Below, one piece after another: positions 56,740 through 63,904 of a stretch of 64,000 nucleotides of DNA. The stretch lies in assembly GCF_019431455.1 (NCBI RefSeq), contig NZ_JAHYSR010000003.1, forward strand, positions 101,995 through 165,994, in the 5' to 3' direction. This DNA comes from Paracoccus bogoriensis. Its GTDB lineage: Bacteria > Pseudomonadota > Alphaproteobacteria > Rhodobacterales > Rhodobacteraceae. Within the stretch, counting starts at the first letter, position 1. Every line of letters starts with the position of its first letter. The notes below the pieces were generated by a model that saw only the letters and a list, made by a program, of their open reading frames with translations, was not told where the DNA came from and made no database searches. Position numbers and translations under genes: made by a program.

Positions 56740-57303
56740 TCAGGCGCGTTCGCTGTATTCGAACAATTCGGTATTCACAACGATCCGTTCGCCTTCGCTG
56801 ACAAAGGGCGGGATCATGATGCGCACGCCATTGTCCAGGATGGCGGGCTTGTAGCTGTTCGCGGCCGTCTGGCCCTTCACGACCGGCTCGGTCTCGGCGA
56901 CGGTGCAGATCACCTTCTGCGGAAGCGAGACAGACAGCGCCTCTTCCCCGTAATATTCGACCGTCGCAGTCATGCCGTCCTGCAGGAAGGGGCGGCGGTC
57001 TCCCAGCAGTTCGGCATCCAGCTCGGTCTGCTCGAAGGTCTCGCTGTCCATGAAGACCAGCTTGCCGTCGGATTCATACAGGAATTGCTGATCTTTCTGG
57101 TCCAGACGCACGCGCTCCACCTTGTCTTCGGAGCGGAAGCGTTCGTTCAGCTTGCGGCCGTCGCGCAGGTTCTTCATTTCGACCTGGGCAAAGGCGCCGC
57201 CCTTGCCGGGCTTCACATGGCTGACCTTGACGGCGGCCCAGAGGCCCCCGTCATGTTCCAGCACGTAGCCGGGGCGGATTTCGTTGCCGTTGATCTTGGG
57301 CAT
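56740..57303 (-). CDS. efp: Translation elongation factor EF-P
   Basis: 187 residues. Rescues ribosomes stalled on polyproline. Lys34 in [12 protein letters not shown] is the tip residue that is modified in many bacteria; the flanking sequence with Lys is the form used by EpmA rather than the Arg form used by Ear[21 protein letters not shown] and the C-terminal [12 protein letters not shown] motif complete the three beta-barrels. Start at ATG 57303. No modification enzyme genes lie in the window. Confidence 0.97.
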   Translation of the reverse strand: MPKINGNEIRPGYVLEHDGGLWAAVKVSHVKPGKGGAFAQVEMKNLRDGRKLNERFRSEDKVERVRLDQKDQQFLYESDGKLVFMDSETFEQTELDAELLGDRRPFLQDGMTATVEYYGEEALSVSLPQKVICTVAETEPVVKGQTAANSYKPAILDNGVRIMIPPFVSEGERIVVNTELFEYSERA

Positions 57304-57480
57304 GGGTGGGTCTCGTCGGTTTGCGGAAAAATCAGGCCGTCCGGGGCGTTGAACGACCGCTTGGCGCCCCTATATCGGGGCCTGCGGTATGAGGCAACCC
57401 GAACGGACTTGCGACGTTGTCAAGAGACCTGCTGCGACAAAATCGCATCGCAGGCTCTGAAGTGTAAAAGTTTTTGCCCT

Positions 57481-57506
57481 GTCTTTGCATGACATGCATT
57501 AAAGAC
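57481..57506. promoter_or_regulatory. Nested inverted repeats between efp and the 108-residue ORF
   Basis: TGCATGACATGCA (57486-57498) is a 6-1-6 palindrome, and the outer bases GTCTTT (57481-57486) and AAAGAC (57501-57506) also pair. It lies in the 357-base gap between divergent genes, in a stretch of lower GC, with two more GACATG words just after. An operator is plausible. The rest of the gap shows nothing else I can support. Confidence 0.4.
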
Positions 57507-57660
57507 ATGGCAGACATGCGGCGGGGGGAATACCGAATCGGCGGCAAAGCAGGGTAAGCCCTGCGGCACCGTCGGAGAAACGGAACGATAACCAGGGGCG
57601 TGCCAAACCCGCCCCGAAGGTCTCTTTTGCTTGAAGAGGCCGCAAAGATGGACGAAAAAG

Positions 57661-57987
57661 ATGCGCGATTTTGTTGACGGCTCGGCTTTCAACTTCGAAC
57701 AAGGTCAGCGGGCCCGCAAATTGTTTGCAGCCGTGGTGCTGGCGGCTCTGGACGATGCCATTGCCGACGACAAGAAATACGGCAACGGCCCCGAGCAGAT
57801 CGCCCGATGGGCGCGCTCGCGGGACGGGCGCGAGGTGCTGTCCTGCGCCGGGATCGACCCGAACGAACGTGTGGTCAAGGGTCTGATGGAATTCGTGTCC
57901 AAGGGTGTGCGCACCTCGGTCGCCCTCTCGCGCGAGGAGAGCGAGCGTCGCATGGCTGCCGAAGCCGATGAAGCCGAAGCGGCCTGA
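57661..57987 (+). CDS. Conserved small protein, probably DUF6280
   Basis: 108 residues beginning MRDFVDGSAFNFEQGQRARK. It is mostly helical, with LFAAVVLAALDDAIADDKKY, GNGPEQIARWARSRDGREVL and a single Cys in SCAGIDPNERV, and an acidic Ala-rich tail. I recall close relatives throughout Rhodobacterales, probably listed as DUF6280, with no known function. No signal or membrane segment. It stands alone, divergent from efp and convergent with pfkB, so it has its own promoter, possibly near the palindrome at 57481-57506. The ribosome-binding site is weak. Confidence 0.8.
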   Translation: MRDFVDGSAFNFEQGQRARKLFAAVVLAALDDAIADDKKYGNGPEQIARWARSRDGREVLSCAGIDPNERVVKGLMEFVSKGVRTSVALSREESERRMAAEADEAEAA

Positions 57988-58045
57988 CTGCATCGGCGCT
58001 GCGTGATTGATTATGGGCCGTCCCCCTTGGGGCAGCCCATTCGCA

Positions 58046-58999
58046 TCAGAGCCGGGTGATGACGCGCTGCGAATAGAAGTGGCGCACATCTTCCGCATGA
58101 CAGAGCTGCGTTGCCGGCGTCATCACCGCTGCCGAGGCCGCCGCAGTCCCCAGCGCCAACGCCTCTTGCACAGGCCAGCCGCGCGCCATTGCCAGAACGA
58201 AGCCCGCCACGAAGCTGTCCCCCGCGCCCACTGCGCTGACGACATCCACCTCGGCCGCGGCGGCGTGCCATGCGCCCTCTGGTCCCGCGATCACCGATCC
58301 GTCGGCGCCGCGCGCCACGATCACCATCCGTGCCGCGCCGTGCTGGACCAGACCCGCGGCGAATTCCGCGCTGTCCTCGCGCCGGGGCAGGGGGCGGCCT
58401 GCCAGACCCTCGGCCTCGTGGCTGTCCATGCGCAGCACATCGACCGGGATCGACGACCCCGCCAGCGCCATCAACGCTTCGCCCGAGGTGTCAACCAGCA
58501 GCTTGGCGCGCCCGTCCTTCAGGCGCACGGTCAGCATTTGCTCGAATCCCGGCGCGATGCCCGGCGGGTTCGACCCCGACACGACCACCCAGCCCCCGGC
58601 CAGCGCGGCCTCGGCAATGGCGGCGATGGTGCCGGCAACCTGCGTCATGTGCCATTCCGGCCCCGGCATCACAAAGCGGTATTGCCCGCCCGTCGTCCGG
58701 TCGGTGACGGCCAGCGACTGGCGCGTCTCGCCCGGCGCGGTCAGGCGCAGCACGTCCAGCCCCGCCTCACGCAGCATCTCGGCCACCCGCGCACCCGTCG
58801 CCCCACCAAGCGCGACCATTGCGGTGGATTGACCGCCGATGATCTTGATGGCGCGGCTAACATTGATGCCGCCGCCGCCCGGGTCCATCACCGGCTTGTC
58901 GCAACGCAGCTTGAGGTCGGGAACAACGCTGTCGGCGGCGGTGGACAGGTCCAGCGCCGGATTCAGCGTCACTGTCAGGATGGGGGCTTGGCCGCTCAT
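58046..58999 (-). CDS. PfkB-family sugar kinase (phosphofructokinase-like)
   Basis: 317 residues. The start ILTVTLNPALDLSTAADSVV and later PGGGGINVSRAIKIIGG match the 1-phosphofructokinase/6-phosphofructokinase II/tagatose-6-phosphate kinase subgroup. The catalytic Asp is in DVVSAVGAGDSFVAGF with the GAGD anion hole. MDPGGGGIN is close to PfkB2 rather than FruK, so 6-phosphofructokinase activity is the best guess. ATG 58999 overlaps the metallopeptidase stop as ATGA; the ATG at 59008 is less likely. Confidence 0.87.
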   Translation of the reverse strand: MSGQAPILTVTLNPALDLSTAADSVVPDLKLRCDKPVMDPGGGGINVSRAIKIIGGQSTAMVALGGATGARVAEMLREAGLDVLRLTAPGETRQSLAVTDRTTGGQYRFVMPGPEWHMTQVAGTIAAIAEAALAGGWVVVSGSNPPGIAPGFEQMLTVRLKDGRAKLLVDTSGEALMALAGSSIPVDVLRMDSHEAEGLAGRPLPRREDSAEFAAGLVQHGAARMVIVARGADGSVIAGPEGAWHAAAAEVDVVSAVGAGDSFVAGFVLAMARGWPVQEALALGTAAASAAVMTPATQLCHAEDVRHFYSQRVITRL

Positions 59000-59403
59000 T
59001 CCCACCACTTGTCGATGCGCGCGATGTCGTCATCCGACCAGCCGAAGTGATGCGCCATTTCGTGCGTGACGACATGCACGACCAGATCGCCAAGCGAGAC
59101 ATCCCCGCGCGCGGCCCATTCGTCGAGGATCGGCCGGCGATAAAGCCAGATGATGTCGGGCTGGCCCGGCTGGTCGCTGACCGACTTTTCCGTCAGCGGG
59201 ACGCCGTCATAAAGACCGGTCAGCTCGAACGGATCGTCGATCTGCAATTCGTCCAGCACCTCGTCGGGGGCGAATTCCGCCACGCGGATGGCGACGCCCG
59301 CCGCGCCTTCGGCGAATTCGGCGGGCAGGCCGGCCAATGCGCTGCGTGCCATGGCTTCGATCTCGGCTGCATCCGGGGGTGTCAGCCCGTCCCAATCGGT
59401 CAT
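58996..59403 (-). CDS. Minimal zincin-type metallopeptidase family protein
   Basis: 135 residues with the zinc motif HEMAHHFGWSDDD (HExxH plus a downstream Asp) near the C-terminus, preceded by LYRRPILDEWAARGD. This is the small MMP-like family formerly DUF1025, whose structures look like minimal metalloproteases but whose substrates are unknown. Cytoplasmic. Overlaps pfkB by four bases, and is divergent from gltX across 78 bases. Confidence 0.88.
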   Translation of the reverse strand: MTDWDGLTPPDAAEIEAMARSALAGLPAEFAEGAAGVAIRVAEFAPDEVLDELQIDDPFELTGLYDGVPLTEKSVSDQPGQPDIIWLYRRPILDEWAARGDVSLGDLVVHVVTHEMAHHFGWSDDDIARIDKWWE

Positions 59404-59481
59404 TCGCGCCTCCTGCGTTCAGCCCCTGATATGGACAAAAACTGTCGCCTGTGAAAGAGCGATGCCAACAGGAGACGCCCC

Positions 59482-60804
59482 ATGACCATCACCCGTTTCG
59501 CGCCATCGCCCACCGGCCACATTCATGTGGGCAACCTGCGCACCGCGCTGTTCAACTATCTGATCGCCCGGAAGGCCGGCGGAACCTTCATCCTGCGGCT
59601 TGACGATACCGACCGGGAGCGCTCGCGCGAGGAATATGTCGAGGGCATCAAGCGCGATCTCGACTGGCTGGGTCTGCACTGGGACCGGGTCGAGCGTCAG
59701 TCCCTGCGGCTGGACCGCTACCGCGCCGAGGCCGAGGCGCTGAAGGCCCAGGGCCGGCTTTACGAGGTGTTCGAGACCCCGACCGAACTGGATCTCAAGC
59801 GCAAGAAGCTGCTGAACATGGGCCGGCCCCCGGTCTATGACCGCACCGGCCTGTCGCTGTCGGATGCGGACAAGGATCGCCTGCGGGCCGAGGGGCGCGA
59901 GGGTTACTGGCGCTTCCTGCTGGAGCATGAGCGGATCGAATGGACCGACGGCATCCTGGGCGACATCTCGATCGACGCGGCCTCGGTCAGCGATCCGGTG
60001 CTGATCCGCGCGGATGGGCAGGTGCTTTACACCTTCGCCAGCAGCGTGGACGATACCGACATGGGCGTGACCCACATCGTGCGCGGTTCGGACCATGTGA
60101 CGAACACCGCAACGCAGATCCAGATCATCCGCGCCATCGGCGGCACGCCCCCGGCCTTTGCACATCACTCGCTGTTGACGGGCGCCAAGGGCGAGGAACT
60201 CTCCAAGCGCATCGGTGCGCTGTCGCTGAAGGATCTGCGCGAGGCGGGCGTGGCCCCCGAGGCGCTGATTTCCCTGATGGCGCGGTTGGGATCAGGCGTG
60301 CCGGTGGGGCTTGCCTCGCTGGACGAGCTGGCTGAGAGCTTCGATCTGAGCCGGTTCGGTGCCTCGCCAACCAAGTTCGATGCCGAGGATCTGTGGCCCC
60401 TCACGCGCGAGCGCAACCAGGCGCTGCCCTTCGATCAGGTCGCGGACCGCATCGCCGCGCTTGGCGTGCCTGCCGATCAGGCCGAGCGCTTCTGGCGTGT
60501 CGCCTCGCAGAACATCACCCGGCTGGAGGATCTGGCCGATTGGTGGCGCATTTTCAGCGAAGGCGCCGAGCCCCAGATCGACCCCGAGGATGCAGATTTC
60601 GTGGCGCAAGCCATGGCTCTGCTGCCCGAGGCGCCGTTCACGGATGCGACCTGGGGTGATTGGACGGCCCGGGTCAAGGAGGTCACCGGTCGCAAGGGCA
60701 AGGCATTGTTCATGCCGCTGCGCAAGGCTCTGACCGGCCGGGCGCATGGTCCCGACATGTCCGAGGTTATGCCGCTGCTGCGCGTGGTGAAGGCGCGCGC
60801 CTGA
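59482..60804 (+). CDS. gltX: Glutamate-tRNA ligase
   Basis: 440 residues, the short GluRS found as one of two copies in many alphaproteobacteria. The HIGH motif appears as PSPTGHIHVGNLRTALF (residues 8-24) and the KMSKS-like loop as GEELSKR near 238. RLDDTDRERS and DDTDMGVTHIVRGSDH are the Glu and tRNA-binding features. C-terminal anticodon-binding helices end with GRKGKALFMPLRKALTGRAH. Charging of tRNA-Gln as well as tRNA-Glu is possible, since many relatives rely on GatCAB. A hairpin follows. Confidence 0.95.
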   Translation: MTITRFAPSPTGHIHVGNLRTALFNYLIARKAGGTFILRLDDTDRERSREEYVEGIKRDLDWLGLHWDRVERQSLRLDRYRAEAEALKAQGRLYEVFETPTELDLKRKKLLNMGRPPVYDRTGLSLSDADKDRLRAEGREGYWRFLLEHERIEWTDGILGDISIDAASVSDPVLIRADGQVLYTFASSVDDTDMGVTHIVRGSDHVTNTATQIQIIRAIGGTPPAFAHHSLLTGAKGEELSKRIGALSLKDLREAGVAPEALISLMARLGSGVPVGLASLDELAESFDLSRFGASPTKFDAEDLWPLTRERNQALPFDQVADRIAALGVPADQAERFWRVASQNITRLEDLADWWRIFSEGAEPQIDPEDADFVAQAMALLPEAPFTDATWGDWTARVKEVTGRKGKALFMPLRKALTGRAHGPDMSEVMPLLRVVKARA

Positions 60805-60821
60805 TTGCGTCCCGCGGCAGG

Positions 60822-60844
60822 GCGGGGGGCTTGCCGCCCCCCGC
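60822..60844. terminator. Hairpin after gltX
   Basis: GCGGGGGGC pairs with GCCCCCCGC around TTGCC, 17 bases after the gltX stop; no T tract. It resembles the G/C-run hairpin that starts repeat copy 1 at 48711. Confidence 0.6.
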
Positions 60845-60969
60845 ACCCCCCGCTGCGGGGCATGGATGGCCAACCTTCGTGCCTGTTCGAGAAACTGCAT
60901 CAAGTGTCTCGATTTCGGTCTAAAAGCGCTTGACGCCACTCCGGCAGTCCCTTAGATCGCGCTCATCGT

Positions 60970-61046
60970 GGCGGAGTAGCTCAGTTGGTTAGAGCAGCGG
61001 AATCATAATCCGCGTGTCGGGGGTTCAAGTCCCTCCTCCGCTACCA
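60970..61046 (+). tRNA. tRNA-Met (CAT), elongator
   Basis: Seventy-seven bases with encoded CCA. The acceptor arm GGCGGAG pairs with CTCCGCT (first pair G-U), the D arm is GCTCAGTTGGTTAGAGC, the anticodon arm GCGGA-ATCATAA-TCCGC gives CAT, and the T arm is GGGGGTTCAAGTCCCTC. The body matches alphaproteobacterial elongator tRNA-Met rather than tRNA-Ile2 or the initiator. The genes that follow look foreign, so its 3' end is the likely insertion point of a genomic island. Confidence 0.93.
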
Positions 61047-61148
61047 GAGTTTCCCCCCTTATCGCATTGCTGGAAAAGGAAAATCCGGGTTTCCGATTTT
61101 CCCAGACCCATCATTAGACCCACCAGCGCGACGGCGCTTGAACGGGTT

Positions 61149-61580
61149 TCAGCGGCGGGAGCGGGCTTGCTTGAAGCTTGGACGCGGGCGCCCCATCAGA
61201 TCGGCGGCGTCCTCGAGGACCTTGCGCCCCTCGGCGGGGGTAAGCTGCCAATGCCCGGCCATGACGCGCCAGTCGGCCAGGTCGCGCGGGCTCACGCCTG
61301 CGGACCATCGCACCATCAGCCAGCCCATGGCAGCGATCCGGAACTTGTCCAGCTGGGCGGCCTTCTCGGGCGTCAGAAAGAAGCGACCGATTCGCGCGTT
61401 GAAGGCGTGGGACGCGTCGATGAGGCCGCGCCCATGCTTGACCAGCTCGCCGCGCTGGCGCATTTGCCAAACCCGGCGCGGGCTGACGCCAAGGTATTCG
61501 GCCAAGCGCGGCGCGGTGATCACGATTGCGCCCGAATCGGCATAGGCCGTGCCGGGCGCGTCGATGCGTTGCCGGGGCAT
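61149..61580 (-). CDS. Phage-associated HTH protein, unidentified
   Basis: 143 residues with a DNA-binding helix-turn-helix in ITAPRLAEYLGVSPRRVWQM followed by RQRGELVKHGRGLIDASHAF, a layout like Nu1/terminase small-subunit or excisionase-type HTH domains. The rest contains LTPEKAAQLDKF and WSAGVSPRDLADWRVMAGHW and ends basic. It starts at ATG 61580, sharing one base with the stop (TAATG) of the capsid remnant, so it belongs to the same phage transcript. I do not recognise a named family; a DNA-packaging or head-completion role is inference from position next to the capsid gene. Confidence 0.6.
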   Translation of the reverse strand: MPRQRIDAPGTAYADSGAIVITAPRLAEYLGVSPRRVWQMRQRGELVKHGRGLIDASHAFNARIGRFFLTPEKAAQLDKFRIAAMGWLMVRWSAGVSPRDLADWRVMAGHWQLTPAEGRKVLEDAADLMGRPRPSFKQARSRR

Positions 61581-61813
61581 TATTCCGGCGCGGCAGGGGC
61601 GTTCTGGCCCAGGGCGAAGCTCTCCCGGTGGCGAACGGCAATGTCCACGTCCTGAAACGCGCGCAGCACCAGCCCGTCAGAGGCCGCCAGCGTCCAGGTA
61701 TCGGCGCGCAGGTTGAGGCCCGACCACATGCCAACCAGAAGATCGGTCCAGTTGCCAAAGAAGGCATCGCCGGGCCGGGCTTGGCTCGACTTGATCCTGC
61801 GATAGCCGCTCAC
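61580..61813 (-). pseudogene. C-terminal remnant of an HK97-type major capsid protein
   Basis: The frame reads GDAFFGNWTDLLVGMWSGLN and then LVLRAFQDVDIAVRHRESFA, which are the well-known C-terminal features of HK97-fold phage major capsid proteins. Only about 70 of the usual 300-400 residues are present. Upstream the frame is lost: the neighbouring frame (61898 downwards) reads PGLTGVMMSNLVLRSDQLLC and then leaves the homologous path, which suggests both a frameshift and a large 5' deletion. A prophage relic; not expected to make a working capsid. Confidence 0.7.
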
Positions 61814-61992
61814 CGTCTCCCGTATCGCACAGGAGCTGGTCGCTTCTTAAGACAAGGTTGCTCATCATCACCCCCGTCAGTCCGGGAGCTTGAATCACGC
61901 AGGCCCGGCGGCCTCAAGCCAATTAATGGATCCTGACCCTAACCGGTCCCCCGGTCCCGCCGGTCCGCCCTCGCGAGAGATCATGTCACAGC

Positions 61993-62362
61993 TCATTTCC
62001 CAAAGATCCCCCTTCAGCGCGGTGTGCGAGCATCCGGTCAGACGCGGGTCGCAGTTGCCGGAGGCGTGGCGGATCTCGGCCAGCCCGCCGCGCTCGTTCT
62101 GGGTGACGGGCGTGCCGAAGATCTCGACGATCGCCTTCGCCGCCGTCGCGCCCACCGCCCGGTCGAGAGCCAGACGCATGAGCAGCGCGGGGTCGACCTC
62201 CGGCGCCTTCGCCAGCGAGGGCACCCGGTCGAGCGGCACCTTGTTGCGCCCGACCTTGAGGAAGGTCATCATGTTGGCGTTGGCGAAGCCCGCCTCGGGG
62301 GCGATCTCGGCCTGGGTCTTGCGGTGCGGCAGGTCGCGGACGCGGTCCGCGATCAGCCAGAA
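61993..62362 (-). pseudogene. HTH-domain protein, 5' end replaced and 3' end frameshifted
   Basis: The frame reads ADRVRDLPHRKTQAEIAPEA, GFANANMMTFLKVGRNKVPL, then DRVPSLAKAPEVDPALLMRL and VEIFGTPVTQNERGGLAEIR, an XRE-like HTH protein of a type I recall in Rhodobacteraceae. In the open frame it runs on to 61895 with an unrelated tail. At 62007-62020 a run of five G (minus strand) follows ...TALK; removing one G gives LKGIFGK and a TGA at 61993, the natural-looking end. At its 5' end no start codon of its own remains: it joins the helicase remnant at about 62352-62363. Coordinates give the conserved part. Confidence 0.6.
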
Positions 62363-62535
62363 TTGCACCTTTCGAGAGCGGTGACTTGAATGCAAACAGC
62401 GCAGCTTCAACCTGGTGAGGATTGAGGTCCACCTGCGCGTCCAAAAGAGCTCCCGCGAGTTTTTCCATTGTCCGCAACGGAATGCCGCTTACTCAGTTCG
62501 TATGCGAATAGTTTGGCGTGATATTCCGTGATCAA
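62352..62535 (-). pseudogene. N-terminal stump of a SNF2/RapA-like helicase
   Basis: Starting at TTG 62535, one base after the stop of the WYL gene, the frame reads ITEYHAKLFAYELSKRHSVA. It then shifts near 62470 (an AAAAA run) into the frame reading KLAGALLDAQVDLNPHQVEA followed by ALFAFKSPLSKGAILAD. In intact SNF2/RapA-like helicases this segment leads directly into the Walker A motif (EVGLGKT); here it stops exactly before it. So the gene has both a frameshift and a loss of nearly everything after the first 60 residues. The stretch 62470-62540 is visibly lower in GC than the rest of the window. Such helicases are common effectors in defence islands. Confidence 0.65.
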
Positions 62536-62536
62536 C

Positions 62537-63442
62537 TTACATCTCCGGAACCTGAATCGCCGGCCCGAAGGCATTGCCGACGTAGGAAAAATGGCAATCG
62601 ATCTGTTCGGGATTGAGCAGCACGATCTGCTGATCCTGCGGCTTCCTCGCGTCGGGGTCGGTATCGAGTCCAAGGCGCTTTAGCGCGTAGTACAGCAACG
62701 CCCGCCGGACTTTGATCTTCGCCTTGCCGCCGCGCATCCCGTAGTCGAGCGCGATGACCTTGGCCTGCGTCTCCGAGAGCCCGGGGTGGGGGCCGACCTC
62801 CAGAGTGACCTCCGAGTGCCAGTCGTGGTCCGCCTCCGGCGAGATGTCGCTCTCGCGCGACCCGCGGATCTCGAGGATCCGCGAGAGCAGGAAATCCTTG
62901 AAGCATTCATCGGCCTGGCAGAACGCCCGCGCGTGCCAGCGGAAGCCGTCGAAGGCGATGGCGTGGGGGGCGACCCAGCGCCATCGGGGCTCGGGGCTGG
63001 AGAGGGACTGGTATCTCACCTCGATCGCCTCGGCCCGACGGATGGCGCCGACCACCGAGCGGAGCGTAAGCGGATTGACGCCGCGCACGGGTGTCGGCGC
63101 GGCCGCGTAGGGCGGAAGATCGGCAATCCAGCAGTCGTCGCGTTCGAGGATCCCGTCCGCGACCGACCGCAGCTGGGCGAGATAACGGCTGGCGTCGGGC
63201 TCGAGGAACTGCGGCTTGAACGCGGGGCCGCGCACATAGGTCCGCGCGCTCTTGTCGTAGACCATGTTGTCGGGCGCGAAGCCGATGTAGCGGTTCAGGT
63301 CGGTGGACGCCTGGTTTGCCGAGACCCCGAACTGATCCATCAGGTCGCTGCGGTTCACATGTCCCTCCCAGAACAGGCGGAACTCTATGAACTCGAGGCG
63401 CTGCTCGATACCCCAGCGCAGTCCCGACCTGCCGCTCTCCAT
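62537..63442 (-). CDS. WYL-domain transcriptional regulator, BrxR/CapW type
   Basis: 301 residues. An N-terminal winged HTH (about 10-75) reads LRWGIEQRLEFIEFRLFWEG, followed by NRSDLMDQFGVSANQASTDL and NRYIGFAPDNMVYDKSARTY. A WYL domain (about 130-215) with IRRAEAIEVRYQSLSSPEPR and WRWVAPHAIAFDGFRWHARA and a C-terminal extension (about 225-300) complete the layout of BrxR/CapW, autorepressors that control BREX, CBASS and other phage-defence operons. ATG 63442 follows GGGAG; a GTG at 63445 is the alternative. The gene appears intact, whereas the helicase it would control is not. Inverted repeats lie just upstream. Confidence 0.85.
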   Translation of the reverse strand: MESGRSGLRWGIEQRLEFIEFRLFWEGHVNRSDLMDQFGVSANQASTDLNRYIGFAPDNMVYDKSARTYVRGPAFKPQFLEPDASRYLAQLRSVADGILERDDCWIADLPPYAAAPTPVRGVNPLTLRSVVGAIRRAEAIEVRYQSLSSPEPRWRWVAPHAIAFDGFRWHARAFCQADECFKDFLLSRILEIRGSRESDISPEADHDWHSEVTLEVGPHPGLSETQAKVIALDYGMRGGKAKIKVRRALLYYALKRLGLDTDPDARKPQDQQIVLLNPEQIDCHFSYVGNAFGPAIQVPEM

Positions 63443-63463
63443 CACGCTCTCCCAACTCCGGCC

Positions 63464-63499
63464 GTGCGCACGCTAACTATGCGCACCCATATACTGGGT
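63464..63499. promoter_or_regulatory. Pair of inverted repeats upstream of the WYL regulator
   Basis: GTGCGCA (63464-63470) pairs with TGCGCAC (63480-63486) across 9 bases, and ACCCA (63485-63499) pairs with TGGGT across TATAC. They lie 22-57 bases upstream of the WYL gene, where BrxR/CapW proteins bind palindromic operators to repress their own operons. Strong candidates for the operator of this regulator. Confidence 0.55.
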
Positions 63500-63599
63500 C
63501 TGCACTGAGGCAGACCGAGCCGGGAAGGCGGCGCAATCGAAATGCGTCGCAAATCAGAGCTTTGTGGCGTGGATTGCGAGCTGGAGTCCGTGACTGGCG

Positions 63600-63803
63600 T
63601 CAGGACGCCCTGATCTGTTGGTCAGCCGTCGATTGAATAACTTCCTGTTCGAACGCCTCGATGTCGCAGACGCGATAGACCACCCGCCCGCCGAGTTTCG
63701 TGTAGGCCGGACCTTCTCCCGCCCATCGCCACCGCTCCAGCGTGCGTTGGGAGATGGTCCAGCGATCGGCGAGTTCCTTCTGGGTCATGCAGTTCCGTTT
63801 CAT
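63600..63803 (-). CDS. AlpA/excisionase-like helix-turn-helix protein
   Basis: 67 residues: MTQKELADRWTISQRTLERW is the MerR-like helix-turn-helix of the HTH_17/AlpA family, followed by GEGPAYTKLGGRVVYRVCDI, the short wing, and a Glu-rich tail. These small proteins act as prophage or island regulators and excisionases. ATG 63803 is chosen since GGAGGA lies five bases upstream; the longer frame to 63824 covers that site. It is first in a minus-strand series leading into the WYL gene 155 bases away. It is consistent with a mobile origin of this end of the window. Confidence 0.8.
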   Translation of the reverse strand: MKRNCMTQKELADRWTISQRTLERWRWAGEGPAYTKLGGRVVYRVCDIEAFEQEVIQSTADQQIRAS

Positions 63804-63885
63804 ATTGTCCTCCATCCTGAGCAACTCGGTCTGGTTGCATGCGCACGAAGGCGTGAAAGAAAATGCGAGGCAAGTCAGTTAGTTG

Positions 63886-63904
63886 CGCAATGCCGCGCAT
63901 TGCG
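63886..63904. repeat. Inverted repeat near the window end
   Basis: CGCAATG and CATTGCG separated by CCGCG, 83 bases upstream of the AlpA-like gene. It may be an operator or an att-type core; it is too short to decide. From 63804 to 64000 there is no other feature I can support. Confidence 0.3.

Noticed and set aside
60970..61046. tRNA-Ile2 or initiator tRNA-Met
   Set aside because: The CAT anticodon fits all three, but the arms match elongator tRNA-Met, and the first pair G-U differs from the initiator type.
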